From contig NW_026947501.1 in NCBI RefSeq assembly GCF_034190915.1, forward strand, positions 1,364,001-1,428,000: a DNA stretch of 64,000 nucleotides, read 5' to 3'. The position numbers were made by a program, and so were the translations under genes. This stretch comes from Cavia porcellus (lineage: Eukaryota > Chordata > Mammalia > Rodentia > Caviidae). Shown one piece after another: positions 8,390-20,720 of this stretch (position 1 is the stretch's first letter; each line of letters starts with the position of its first letter). Below the pieces are notes generated by a model. It saw nothing but the letters and a program-made list of their open reading frames with translations. It did not search any database and was not told where the DNA came from.

Positions 8390-10384
8390 TTAGGGTTAGA
8401 GTTATGGTTAAGCTCGGATTATAGTTAGCGTTAGGGTTATGATTAGGTTTAGGTTTAGGTTTAGGGTTAGGGTTAGGGTTAGGGTTAAGTTTAGCGTTAG
8501 GTATAGGGGTTACGTGTTAATGATAGGGTTATGGTTAGGGTAGGTTTAGGGTTAGGTTTACTGTTATGGTTAGGGTTAGGGTTAGGTATAGTGTTAGCTT
8601 TAGGGTTATGGTTTAGGGTTAATATTAGGGTGCGGGTAAGTTTTAGGATTACGGTTAGGCTTCGGTTTATGGTGAGGGTTAGAGTTATGATTAGATTATG
8701 GTTATGGTTAGGGTTAGGTTTAGGGTTTTGCTTAGGGTTAGGGTTAGAAGTTGTGTTAGTGTTAGGGTAGGGTTAGGGTCAGGGTTATGGTTAGACTTTA
8801 GGGTTAGGTTTAGGTTTAGAGTTTGGGTTAGGTCTAGGGTTATGGTTAGAGGTTAGCATTTGGTTAAGTGATAGAGTTAGGGTTAGGGTTAGGTTTATGG
8901 TTAGGGTTAGAGCAGGGTTAGGACAAGGTTTAATGGTTAGGTTTAGGTTTAGGTTTACGGTTAGTGCTAGGTTTAGTTTTAGACGTTAGTTTTAGTGTTA
9001 GGATTAGGGGTTGGGTTAGTGTGAGCATTAGGGTTAGGGGTTAGTTTGGGTTAGGGTTAGGGTTAGGGTTAGATTTATGGTTAAGCTCAGATTATAGTTA
9101 GCGTTAAGGTTATGATTAGGTTTAGGTTTAGGCTTAGGGTTAGGGTTAGGGTTAGGGTTAAGTTTAGCGTTAGGTATAGGGGTTACGTGTTAATGATAGG
9201 GTTATGGTTAGGGTAGGCTTAGGGTTAGGGTTAGGTATAGTGTTAGCTTTAGGGTTATGGTTTAGGGTTAATATTAGGGTGCGGGTAAGTTTTAGGATTA
9301 CGGTTAGGCTTCGGTTTATGGTGAGGGTTAGAGTTATGATTAGATTATGGTTATGGTTAGGGTTAGGTTTAGGGTTTTGCTTAGGGTTAGGGTTAGAAGT
9401 TGTGTTAGTGTTAGGGTAGGGTTAGGGTCAGGGTTATGGTTAGACTTTAGGGTTAGGTTTAGGTTTAGAGTTTGGGTTAGGTCTAGGGTTATGGTTAGAG
9501 GTTAGCATTTGGTTAAGTGATAGAGTTAGGGTTAGGGTTAGGTTTATGGTTAGGGTTAGAGCAGGGTTAGGACAAGGTTTAATGGTTAGGTTTAGGTTTA
9601 GGTTTACGGTTAGTGCTAGGTTTAGTTTTAGACGTTAGTTTTAGTGTTAGGATTAGGGGTTGGGTTAGTGTGAGCATTAGGGTTAGGGGTTAGTTTGGGT
9701 TAGGGTTAGGGTTAGGGTTAGATTTATGGTTAAGCTCAGATTATAGTTAGCGTTAAGGTTATGATTAGGTTTAGGTTTAGGCTTAGGGTTAGGGTTAGGG
9801 TTAGGGTTAAGTTTAGCGTTAGGTATAGGGGTTACGTGTTAATGATAGGGTTATGGTTATTGTAGGCTTAGTGTTAGGTTTACTGTTATGGTTAGGGTTA
9901 GGTTTAGATATAGTGTTAGCTTTAGGGTTATGGTTTAGGGTTAATATTAGGGTGCGGGTAAGGGTTAGGATTATGGTTAGGCTTCGGTTTATGGTGAGGG
10001 TTAGAGTTATGATTAGATTATGGTTATGGTTAGGGTTAGGTTTAGGGTTTTGCTTAGGGTTAGGGTTAGAAGTTGTGTTAGTGTTAGGGTAGGGTTAGGG
10101 TCAGGGTTACAGTTAGACTTTAGGGTTAGGTTTAGGTTTAGAGTTTGGGTTAGGTCTAGGGTTATGGTTAGAGGTTAGCATTTGGTTAAGTGATAGAGTT
10201 AGGGTTAGGGTTAGGTTTACGGTTAGGGTTAGAGCAGGGTTAGGACAAGGTTTAGTGGTTAGGTTTAGGTTTAGGATTACGGTTAGTGCTAGGTTTAGTT
10301 TTAGAAGTTAGTTTTAGTGTTAGGATTAGGGTTAGGGTTAGTGTGAGCATTAGGGTTAGGGGTTAGTTTGGGTTAGGGTTAGGG
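8390..10384 (+). repeat. Three tandem copies of a 649-673-bp module
   Basis: Three nearly identical copies lie at about 8390-9062, 9063-9711 and 9712-10384. Anchor phrases fix the spacing: AGCTC at 8411, 9084 and 9733 (673 and 649 bp), and GGTTAGTTTGGG at 9039, 9688 and 10361 (649 and 673 bp). The middle copy lacks 24 bp (four hexamers) after the phrase near 9220, which explains its shorter length. The copies share many private variants (GACAAGG, TGATAGAGTTAG, TTACGTGTTAATGATAGG). Older, more diverged relatives appear at about 7,600-7,980, 10,520-10,750 and 13,680-13,900. Confidence 0.9.
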
Positions 10385-11379
10385 TTAGGGTTAGGGTTAT
10401 AGTTAGAGGTTAGGTTTAGGTTTAGGGTTGGGGTTATAATTAGGGTTAGGGTTAAAGGTTAGTGTTAGTGTTAGGGATAGGGTTAGGGTCAGCGTTACGG
10501 TGAGAGTTTAGGGTTAGTTTTAGGTTTAGGGTTAGGATTAGGGTTATGGTTAGAGGTTAGCATTCGGTTAAGTGTTAGAGTTAGGGTTAGGTTTAGGATT
10601 ATTGTTAGGGTAAGTGTTAGGACAAGGGTTAGTGGTTAGGTTTAGTGTTAGGATTACGGTTTGCTAGCGTTAGTTTTAGAGGTTAGTTTTAGTGTTAGGT
10701 TTAGGGTTAGGGTTAGTTCTTGCATTAGGGTTGGGGATTAGCATGGCTTAAGGTTAGGTTTAAGGTTATGGTTAGGTTTAGGATTATTGTTAGGGTTGGT
10801 GTTTAGGGTTAGGCTTAGTGATATGGTTAGTGCTGTGGTGACGGTTAGGGTTTTGCTGATGTTTACTTTTAGGTTAGGATTAGGGTTACAAGTTAGGTTT
10901 AGTGTTAGGTTTAGGGTTAAGGTTAGTGTTAGGGTTAGAAGTTAGTGTTAGGGTTAGGTTTAGGGCTAGGGTTAGCGTTAGGGTTAGGATTAGGGTTAGT
11001 GTTAGGTTTAGGGTTAGAATTTAGGCTTAGTGTTATGGTTAGGGTTAGGGTTAGGGTTAGAGTTATGGTTAGGCTTCAGCTTACAGTTAGGGTTAGGGTT
11101 ATGATTAGGTTTAGGTTTAGGCTTAGGGTTAGTGTTAGGGTAATGGTTAGGGTTAGGGTTAGGCATAAGGGTTACATTTTAATGATAGGTTTAGGGTTAG
11201 GGTAGGATTAGGGTTAGGTTTACTGTTATGGTTAGGGTTAGGTATAGTGTTAGCTTTAGGGTTAGGGTTTAGGGTTTGTGTTAGGGTTAGGGTAAGTGTT
11301 AGGATTATGGTTAAGGTTCGGGTTAGGGTGAGGGTTAGAGTTATGATTAGGTTAGTGTTATGGTTAGGGTTTGGGTTAC
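10385..11379 (+). repeat. Array segment with diverged relatives of the preceding module
   Basis: Degenerate telomeric hexamers. Near 10,555-10,640 the phrases CATTCGGTTAAGTG and GGACAAGGGTTAGTGG mark an older copy of the 650-673-bp module. At about 11,170-11,260 the phrase TTTTAATGATAGG and the following TTTACTGTTATGG mark its other half. No gene or foreign insertion was seen. Confidence 0.7.
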
Positions 11380-12425
11380 GGTTAGATGTTATGTATAGTT
11401 TTATGTTTAGTGTTAGTGTTAGGGTTAGGTTTAGAGTTAGGTTTAGGTTTAGGATTAGGATTAGTATTAGGATTAGGGTTAGGTTTAAGGTTAATGATAG
11501 GGTTACGATTAGACTTTGGGTTACGGATAGTGTTATGCATAGGGTTATGTTTAGAGGTATGGGTTAGTGTTATCATTATGGTTAGGGTTGGGGTTATGGT
11601 TATTCTAGGGTTAGGGTTAGGGTTAGGGTTAGGGTTAGAAATTAAAGTCAGGCCTAGGGTTATTTTAAGTAGTAGGGTTACTGTTAGGGTTATGGTCAGG
11701 GTTATGATTAGGCTTAGAAATTATGGTTACGGTTAGGGTTATGTTTAGTGTTAGTGTTATGGTTAGTGTTATATGTTAGGGTTAGGGTAGGGTAGGGTTA
11801 GGGTTAATTTTTGTGTTAGGGTTAGTGTTAGGGTTTGGGTTATGGTTAGAGGTTAGCGTTTGGTTTAGGTTTGGTTTGGTTTTGTTAATCATAAGCTAAC
11901 GTTAGTTAGCATATGGTTAGTGTTAAGGTTAGGTTTAATGTTAGGGTTACAATTAGGTTAGGGTTTGTGTTAGGGTTACAATTAGTTTAGGGTTAGGTTT
12001 AGGATTAGGGTTAGGGTTAGGTTTAGGGTTAGCGTTTAGGGATAGGGTTAGTGTGAGGGTTAGTTTTATGGTTAGCGGTAGGGATAGATTGAGGTTTAGG
12101 GTTAGTGTTAGTGTTAGGGTTAGGTTTAGAGTTAGGTTTAGGTTTAGGATTAGGATTAGTGTTAGGATTAGGGTTTGGTTTAAGGTTAAAGATAGGGTTA
12201 CGGTTAGACTTTGGGTTAGGGTTAGTGTTATGCATAGGGTTATGTTTAGAGGTATGGATTAGGGTTATCATTAGGGTTAGGCTTGGGGTTATGGTTATTC
12301 TAGGGTTAGGATTAGGGTTAGGGTTAGGAATTAAAGTCAGGCCTTGGGTTAGTTTAAGGAGTAGGGTTACTGTTAGGGTTACGTTCAGGGTAACGATTAG
12401 GGTTAGAAATTATGGTTACGGTTAG
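11380..12425 (+). repeat. Tandem pair of about 690-bp units
   Basis: About 11,380-11,735 matches about 12,075-12,425. Shared landmarks are ATGCATAGGG (11535 and 12230, 695 apart), GGTTATTCTAGGGTTAGG, and ATTAAAGTCAGGCC (11641 and 12330, 689 apart), ending in GAAATTATGGTTACGG. The ATTAAAGTCAGG...TTTTAAG phrases are the first two copies of the dispersed signature listed separately. Confidence 0.8.
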
Positions 12426-15239
12426 GGTTAGGGTTACAATTAGATATAGGTTTAGGCTTAGGGTTAGGGTTAGTGTTACGTTTAGGTTTAGCATTAGGGA
12501 TAGAGGTTACGTGTTAATGATAGGCTTAGAGTTAGGGTAGGGTTAGGTTTACAGTTATGGTTAGGGTTAGGTATAGTGTTAGGGTTTAGAGTTAGTGTTA
12601 GGGTTATGGTAAGGGTTAGGATTATGGTTAGGCTTCAGGTTATGGTGAGGGTTAGAATTATGATTAGGTTAGGGTTATGGTTAGGGTTTCAGTTAGGGTT
12701 AGATGTTAGAGATAGTTGTAGGGTCTGGGTTTGTGTTACAGTTAGAGTTTTGGGTTAGAGTTAGGGTTAGAGTTATGGTTAGCGGTTAGTGTTAGGTTTG
12801 TTTTAGGGTTTGGGTTAAAGCTTAGGTTTAGGGTTAGGGTTAGGGCTAGGGTTAGATGTTAGGGATACGTTTAGGTTTAGGGTTAGTATTAAAGCTTAAG
12901 TTTTGGGTTAGGATTCGTGTTAGGTTTAGGGTTAGGATTAATTTTTGTGTTAGGGTTCGGGTTAAGGTTATGGTTATGGTTAGAGGTTAGTGTTTGGTTT
13001 AGGGTTAAATTTAGCGTGAAGGTTAGTGTTAGGCTTAGGCATAGAGGTTATGGTTAGTGTTAGCGTTAGGGTTAGGGTTAGAGTTATGTTTATGGTTAGG
13101 GTTAGAGTTACAATTAGGTTAGTGTTAGTGTTAGGGTTACAGTTATGTGTGGGTTAGGCTTAGGTTTTGGGTTAGGGTTATGGTTAGGTTTAGCGTTTAG
13201 CATTAGGGTTAGTGTGAGTGTTAGTGTTATAGTTGGCGCTAGGGTTAGGTTGAGATTTAGGATTAGTTTTAGGGTTAGGGTTAGAAATTAGGTAGAGTGT
13301 TAGATATAGTGTTAGGGTTAGGGGTAGGTTTAGCATTAGGTTTAGTGTAAGAGGTTATGGGTACTGTTTCATTTAGGGTTAGGGTTAGGGTTAGGGATAG
13401 GGTTAGATGTACGTTTTAGGGTTAGTGTCAGGGTTAGGGTTAGGGTTATGCTAGGGTTAGGTTTAGGGTTAGGGTTAGGTATTACAGTCAGGGTTAGGTT
13501 TAGTTTAAGGGGTAGGGTTGCGGTTAGGGTAAGGGATTAATGTTAGATTTAGGGTTAAGGTTATGGTTATGGTTATGGTTATGGTTAGCGTTAGGGTTAC
13601 GGTTAGGGTTAGGGTTAGAAATTAGTGTTAGTGTTAGGGTTAGGTTTAGGCTCAGTGTTGCGGTTCGAGTTTAGGGTTAGGTTTAGGTTTAGGGTTAGGG
13701 TTAGGGTTAGAGTTATGGTTAGAGGTTAGCATTCGGTTAAGTGTTAGAGTTAGGGTTAGGGTTAGGTTTAGGGTTAGGATCACGTTTAGTGCTAGGGTTA
13801 GTTTTAGAGGTTAGATTTATTGTTAGGATTAGGGTTAGGTTTAGTTTTAGAATTAGGGTTAGGGGTTAGGTTGGGTTATGCTTAGTGTTAGGGTTACATT
13901 AGGGTTATGGTTAGAGGTTAGGTTTAGGGTTAGGGTTAGAGCTAGGGTTATTGTAATGGTTAGGGTTAGGTCTGGATTATGCTAGGGTTAGGGTTAGGGT
14001 TATGTATTACAGTCAGAGTTAGGGCTAGTTTAAGTGTTAGGGTTAGGTTTATGGTTAGGGATTAATGTTAGGTTTAGGGTTATGATTATGGTTAGGGTTA
14101 GGAATAGAAGTTAGGGTTAGGGGTCCGGTTAGGGTTATGGTTACATTTAGGGTTAGGGTTAGTGTTAGGGGTTAGGTGTTACCAAGAGTGTTAAGGTTAG
14201 GCTTCGGGTTACGTTTAGTGTTAGCATTACGATTAGGTTTAGGGTTAGGCTTAGGATTAACGTTAGGGTTAGGGTTAGTTTTATTGTTAATTTTAGGGTT
14301 AGGTTTAGCGTTTGTGTTAGGGGTTAGGTGTTAGGGATAGGGTTAGGTTTAGGGTTAGTTTTAGGGTTAGTTTGACCGTTAGGTTTAGGCTTCAGTATAG
14401 TGTTAGCTTTAGGGTTAGGGTTTAGGGTTAGTGTTATGGTTAGGGTTTGGTTATGGTTAGGCTTCGGGCTATGGTTAGGATGAGGGTTACGATTAGGTTA
14501 GGGTTAGGTTTAGGGTTACGGTTAGGTTTAGGGTTTAAAGTTAGGGATAGTTTTAGGGTTAGTGTTAGTGTTACGGTTAGATTTTAGGATTATTGTTAGG
14601 GTTAGCGTTATGGTTAGAGGTTAGTGTTAGGTTTAGATTAGGGTTAGGGTTAAAGCTTAGTTTTAAGGTTATGGTTAGGTTTAGGGTTAGGGATAGTGTT
14701 CGGTTTAGGGTTGTTTTTAGGTTTAGGGTTATTGTTGGTGGTTAGCATTTGGTTTAGGTTTAGAGTTAGGGTTAAGTTTAGGCTTAGAGGTTATGCTTAG
14801 TTTTAGATTTAGGGTTAAAGCTTAGGTTCAGGGTTAGGGTTATGGTTAGGGTTAGTGTTAGCGATAGTGTATGTGTTAAGATTAGGGTTAGGGTTAGGGT
14901 TAGGATTAGATGTTAGGGTTAGGGGTACTCTTAGGTTTATTTTTACAGTTAGAGTTAGGGTTAGTGTTAAGGTTTAGGCTTAGGGGTTTGGGAGAGCCTT
15001 AGGATTAGGCTTCACATTATGGTTTGCATTAGGGTTATGATTAGGTTTAAGTTTAGGCTGAGGGTTAGGGTTAGGGTTAGGTTTAGTGTTAGGTTTATGG
15101 CTAGGGTTAGAGTTAGGGTTAGTGTTAGTGTTAGGGTTAGAGTTTAGTGTTAGTTTTAGGTTTAGGGTTATTGTTACTGTTAGGGTTAGGTTTAGGTTTA
15201 GAGTTTAGTGTTAGCGTTAGTTTTAGGGTTAGGCTTATA
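12426..15239 (+). repeat. Array segment 12.4-15.2 kb
   Basis: Degenerate hexamers with signature copies near 13481 and 14006, spaced about 525 bp. A further relative of the 650-bp module lies at about 12,500-12,760 (TTACGTGTTAATGATAGG, then GGCTTCAGGTTATGG), and another at 13,680-13,900 (CATTCGGTTAAGTGTTAG). No coding, RNA or foreign mobile sequence was recognised. Confidence 0.7.
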
Positions 15240-17170
15240 GGTTATGGTTGGCGTTAGTGTTAGGGTTAGGGTTAGAGCTTAGTTTTAGGTTTAGGGTCAT
15301 GGTTAGGGTTAGGGTTAGGTTTAGAGGTTAGTGTTAGGGTAATGTTTAGGGTTACTGTTTGTGTTAGGGTTTGGGATAGGTTTATATTTTTGTGTAGGTT
15401 TAGGGTTAGTGTTAGGGTTAAGGATAGAATTGGTGTTAGCCTTAGGGTTAGGGTTAGGTTTTGGGTCATGGTTAGGCTTTGGGTTATGGTTATGGTTAGT
15501 GTTAGGGTTATGGTTAGGTTTAGGTTGAGGTTTAGGGTTAGGGTTAGGGTTAGGGTTAGGTTTAGAAGTTAGGTTTAATTCTAGGTTTAGGGTTAGGGAT
15601 AGGTGTAGGGTTGGGGTTAGTGTTAGAGTTTAGGGTTAGGGTCAGGGTTAGCGTTACCTTTAGGGTTAGGTTAGATTTAGAGTTATGGTTGAGGGTTAGG
15701 TTTAAGGTTAGGGTTAGGTTTAGGTTTAGGGTTAGGGTTATGGTTATAGTTTAGGGTTAGGGTTAGGGGTTATTTGTTAGCGAGTGTGTTAGAGTTAGGC
15801 TTCGTGTTACGGTTAGGGTTGAGGTTACGATCAGGTTTAGGGTTTGTTAGAGTTAGGGTTAGGGTTTGAACTTAGAATTAGTGTTGGGGGTAGCGTTAGT
15901 GTTTTGTTTATGGTTTATGGTTTGGTGTTTGTTTATGGTTTAGGGTTAGTGTTAGGTTTAGGGTTATTTTTAGTGTTAGGGCTAGTTTTAGGTTTAGAGT
16001 TTAGCGTTAGTGTTAGGGTTAGGGTTAGGGTTAGGGTTAGGGTTAGAAGTTAGTGTTAGGGTTAGGCTTAGAGGTTATAGTTAGGGTTAGTGTTAGGGTT
16101 AGGATTAAAGCTTAAGTTTAGTTTTAGGGTCACGGTTAGGGTTAGGGTTATGTTTAGAGGTTAGTGTTAGGGTTATGTTTAGGGGTAGTGTTAGTGTTAG
16201 TGTTTGGGTTAGGTTTATATTTTGTTTACGTTTAGGGTTAGTGTTAGGACTAAGGATAGATTTAGGGTTAGGCTTAGCATTAGGGTTAGGATAAGGGTCA
16301 TGGGTAGGCTTTGAGTTATGGTTATGGTTAGTGTTAGATTTATGGTTATGGTTAGGTTTAGGTTGAGGTTTAGGGTTAGTGTTAGGACTAAGTATAGAAT
16401 TAAGGTTAGGCTTAGTGTTAGGGTTAGGGTCATGGTTAGGCTTTGGGTTGCGGTTATGGTTAGTGTTAGGTTTATGGTTAGGGTTAGGATTAGGTTGAGA
16501 TTTACGGTTAGGGTTAGGGTTAGGGTTAGAAGTTAGGTTTAATGTTAGGTTCAGGGTTAGAGTTAGGGATAGGTTTAGGCTTAAGGTCGGTGTTAGAGTT
16601 TAGGGTTAGGGTTAACGTTAGTGTTAGCGTTAGGGTTAGGGTTAGATGTATGGGTGAGGGTTAGATTTAGGTGTAGGCTTAGGTTTAGTGTTAGGGTTAG
16701 TGTGACGATTATAGTTTAGGGTTAATATTAGGGTTAGAGTTAGGGTTTAGTTTAGGGTTAGGGTTAGGTTTAGGTTTAGTTTTAGTGTTAGGGTTAGTGC
16801 TTAAGTGTTAGGGAGAGTGTTCAGGTTAGGCTTCATGTTCCGGTTAGTGTTAAGGTTATGATTAGGTTTAGGGTTAGTGTTAGGGTTAAGGTTCGAATTT
16901 AGAATTAGGGTTGGGGTAGCATTAGTGTTTTGTTATGGTTAGAATTTAGGGTTAGGGTTACGGTTAGGGTTAGGGATTGTGTTAGGTTTAGGGTTATGGT
17001 TAGAAGTTAGCATTAGGTTTAGTTTTAGGTTTAGGTTTAGGGTTACGGTTAGGGTTAGCTTTAGTGTTGGGCTTATGGTAGTGTTAGTGTTAGGGTTTGT
17101 TATTACTGTAAGGTTTAGGGTTTGCTTAAGGGGTAGTGTTAGGGTTTGGGTTAGGGATTAATGTTAGGTT
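15240..17170 (+). repeat. Composite unit with internal ~826-bp repeat; relative at 45.2-46.1 kb
   Basis: The phrase GGGTCATGGTTAGGGTTAGG followed by AGGTTTATATTTTTGTG near 15,379 recurs as GGTTTATATTTTGTTTACG near 16,205, a local repeat of about 826 bp. The part from 16,800 to 17,170 (GCTTCATGTTCCGG, AGCATTAGTGTTTTG, TTATTACTGTAAGG, TTAAGGGGTAGTG) is closely matched at 45,757-46,110. It is also matched at 46,377-46,600 and 24,780-25,150. The 15,240-15,430 part is matched at 45,208-45,420. Confidence 0.75.
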
Positions 17171-18989
17171 TATTGTTAGTGTTATTTTTAGGGTTAAGGT
17201 TATGTTTAGTGTTATGATTAGGGTTAGGTTTTGGGTTAGAGTTTAGGGTTAGGTTTAGGGTTAGTATTAGGATTAGAATTTAGGGTTAGGGTTAGGTTTA
17301 GGTTTAGGGTTAGGTTTAGGGATTATGTGTTAGGGAGTGTGTTACGGTAGGTGTTAATTTTAGGGATTAGGTGTTAGGCAGAATTTTAGAGTTAGGCTTT
17401 GTGTTACTATTAGTGTTAGGGTTACAATTAGGTTTAGGGTTACTGTTAGGGCTTGGGTTAGAATTTAGAATTATGGTTAGGGATAGTGTTAGGGTTTTGG
17501 TTATAGTTAGAGTTTGGGGTTAGGGTTAACGGTAGGGTTAGTGTTATGGTTTAGGATTAGGGTAAGTGTTAGGGTTAGAAGTTGGTTGAGTGTTAGTGTT
17601 AGGGTTCAGGTTTAGAGTTAGAATTATGGTTAGGGTTAGATGTTAGGGCTAAGGTTAGGTTTAGGGTTAGTGTTACAGTTTGAGTTTATCATTAGAGTTA
17701 GTTTTGACTTAGGTTTAAGGTTAGGGTTACTGTTATGGTTAGAGGTTAGCCTTATGTTTAGGGTTAGAGTTTGTGTGTACGTTTAGTTTATGGTTAGGCT
17801 TAGAGGTTATGGTTAAGGTTATGGTTAACCTTAATGGTTAGGGTTATGGTTAGGGTTAGGGATAAAACTTAGGTTTAAGTTTAGTGTTAATTTTAGGTTA
17901 GGGTTAGTTTTAGGGTTAGATTTAGGGATTAGGTTTTTAGTGATAGTGTTATGGTAAGGGTTAGGTTTAGGGTAAGTGTTAGGGTTAGGGTTACGGTTAC
18001 GTTTAGGCTTAGAGGTTTGTGTTAGGGTTAGTGTTAGTGTTAGGGTTAGGGTTAGGCTTAGAGGTTCTGGTTATGGTTATGGTTAGGGTTAGGGTTAGGA
18101 TTAGAAATTAGGGTTGTGGTTAGGGTTAGGGTTATGGTTAGGCTTAGGGGTTAGGTGTTAGGGAGAGGGTTAAGGTTAGGCTTCTCATTCCAGTTAGGGT
18201 TAGTGTTACAATTAGGTTTAAGGTAGCTTTTGTTTTAGGGTTAGGATTATGGTTAGGATTAGTGTTATTTTTATGGTTATGTTCAGCATTAGGGTTAGGG
18301 GTTGGGTGTTAGGGATAAGTTTAGGGCTAGGTTTACGGTTAGGGTTGGGTTTAGGGATAGTGTTAGGTTTAGGGTTAGTGTTTATGGTTATTGTGAGGGC
18401 TATGGTTAGTGTTAGTGTTAGGGTTAGGGTTATGGTTATGTTTAGGGGTTAGGTGTTAGGGTTACGTATTATGGTGATTTCTGGCTTTAGGCTTAGTGTT
18501 ACAGTTAGGGTTACAGTTACGTTTAGGATAGGGTTAGTGTTAGGGTTAGAGTTAGATGTTAGGGATAGGTTTAGGGTTTGGGTTAGTGTTATGGTTAAAG
18601 TTTAGGGTTATGGTTAGTGTTAGGGTTAGGGTTAGTGGTTAGCATTAGGTTTGTGTTAGGGTTATGTTTAAAGTTTATGCTTATGCTTAGAGTTAGGGTT
18701 AGTGTTAGGGTTAGGGTTTGGGTTAGATTTAGGGTTAGGGTTATGGTTAGAGGTTAGCATTAGGTTTAGTGATAGAGTTTGTGGTTAGGGTTAGGGTTAG
18801 GTTTAGGGTGAGGCTTAGAAGTTATGGTTACTGTTATTGTTAGGGTTAGGTTTAAAGCTTAGCTTTAGTGTTAGGGTAAGCGTTAGGGTTATGTATAGGG
18901 TTAGTGGTAGGATTAGGGTTAGGCTTAGGCTTAGGGTTAGGGTTAGGATTACATTTAGGTTAGAGTAATGGTTAGAGTTGGGGTTAGGG

Positions 18990-20720
18990 TTATGTTAGGG
19001 TTAGGGTTAGGTTTAGGGTTAAGTATTACAGACAGGGTTAGCTTTAGTTTAAAGGTTAAGGTTAGGGTTAGGGTAGGGGATTAATGTTAGTTTGAGTGTT
19101 ACTGTTATGGTTACAGTTAGGGTTAGGGTTAGGATTAGAAGTTAGGGTTAGTGGTAGGGTTAGGGTTATGGTTACGTTTAGGGTTAGGGGTAGTGTTATG
19201 GTTAGGGTTAGGTTTAACGTGTTAGGGAGAGGGTTAAGTTTAGGCTTCAGGTTACAGTTAGTGTTAGGATTACTATTATGTTTAAAGTTAGGCTTAGGGT
19301 TAGGGTTAAGTTTAGGTTTAGGTTTAGTGTTAGTTTTAGGTTTAGATTTAGCATTAGGGTTTGGGGTTACGTGTTAGGGTCAGGGTTAAAGTTAGGATTA
19401 GAGTTAGGATTAAGTTGACGGTTAGGTTTAGGCTTAGGGATAGTGTTAGCTTTAGGGTTAGGGTTTAGGGTTAGTATTAAAAATAGTGTGTGGATTATGG
19501 TTAAGCTTCGGAGTATGGTTAGGGTTAGGTTTACGATTAGTTTAGGGTTATGTTTAAGTTTAGGGTTAGGGTTAGGTTCATGATTAGAGGTTAGCTTTTG
19601 GTTTAGGGTTAGAGTTAGGCTTAGTGTTAGGTTTAGTGTTCGGCTTAAAGTTATGGTTAGGTTGAGGGATGGGATTAGGGTTAAAGCTTAGGTCCCGTGT
19701 TAGGGTTAGTGTTAGTGTTATGTAAGGGATATGTTAAGGATTAGAATTAGTGTTAGTGGTTAGTTTTAGGTTTAAGGTTTCGGTTAGGGTTAGTGTTAGG
19801 TTTTGAGGTTAGTGTTAGGGTAAGGGTTAGATTTAGGGTAAGTGTGAGGGTTAGTGTTAGGCTTAGAGTCAGGGTTAGGTTTAGGGTTAGGCTTAGGGTT
19901 AGGGTACCATTTAAGTTAGCGTTAGGGTTAGGGATAGGTTTAGGGTTTGTATTAGATTTAGTGTTAGGGTTAGGATTAGGGTTAGGGTTAGGTTTAAGGG
20001 TTAGTTGTTAGGCATAGTGTTATGGATTATGGTTAGTGTTAGTGTTAGGGTTAGGGTTAGGGTTAGGTTTATGTTTAGGGTTATGGTTAGAGGTTAGCGT
20101 TAGGTTTAGCGTTAGGGTTAGGGTTAGGGTTTGGGTTAGAGTTAAAGTTTAGTGTTAGGTTTAGGGTTACGATTAGTTTAGTGTTAGTGTTAGTGTTAGT
20201 GTTAGTGTTAGTGTTAGTGTTAGTGTAAGAGTTAGGTTTGGTGTTAGGGTTAGGTTTAGGGTTAGCGTTAGGATTTGGGTTAGGGTTACGCTTAGTGTTA
20301 GGGTTATGATTAAGGTTAGGGTTAGGTATTAGGTGTTACAGAGAGGGTTAGTTTCAGGCTTTGGGTTACTGTTAGGATTAGGTTCACGATTAGGTTTAGG
20401 GTTACAATTAGAGTTAGGGTGAGGGTTAGGAATAGCGAAAGGGTTAGGATTAGGGTCAGTGGTTAGTTTTAGGGTTAAGTTACACTTAGGGTTAGGGTTA
20501 GGTTTAGAGGTTACTGTTAGTTTTAGGGTAAGTGTTAGGATTAGTGTGTGGGTTAAGGTTAGTGTTAGAGTTATTTATGGTTAGGTTTAGGGTTAGGCTT
20601 AGGGTTACAGTTAGCGTTAAGGTTAAAATTACATTAGTGTTAGGTTTAGGATTAGGGTTAGGTTTAGAGTTTGCGTTAGATTTAGTGTTAGGGTTAGGAT
20701 TAGGGTTAAGGTCTGGTTTA
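18990..20720 (+). repeat. Block homologous to 60.9-62.5 kb (offset about 41.9 kb)
   Basis: Ordered landmarks match at a near-constant distance. ATTACAGACAGGG is at 19,023 and 60,918 (41,895). TGTAAGGGATA is at 19,721 and 61,643 (41,922). The start of the (TTAGTG)n run is at 20,178 and 62,062 (41,884). GGTTTAATG is at 20,715 and 62,503 (41,788). Long stretches between landmarks, such as GGTTTGGGGTTA(C/G)GTGTTAG and ATGTTTAAGTTTAGGG, also match. Confidence 0.85.
20178..20225 (+). repeat. (TTAGTG)8 homogeneous run
   Basis: Eight uninterrupted copies of the variant TTAGTG, followed by TAAGAGTTAGG. The same flank follows the ten-copy run at 62,062-62,121, so the two runs are paralogous and differ by two units. 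Confidence 0.92.
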
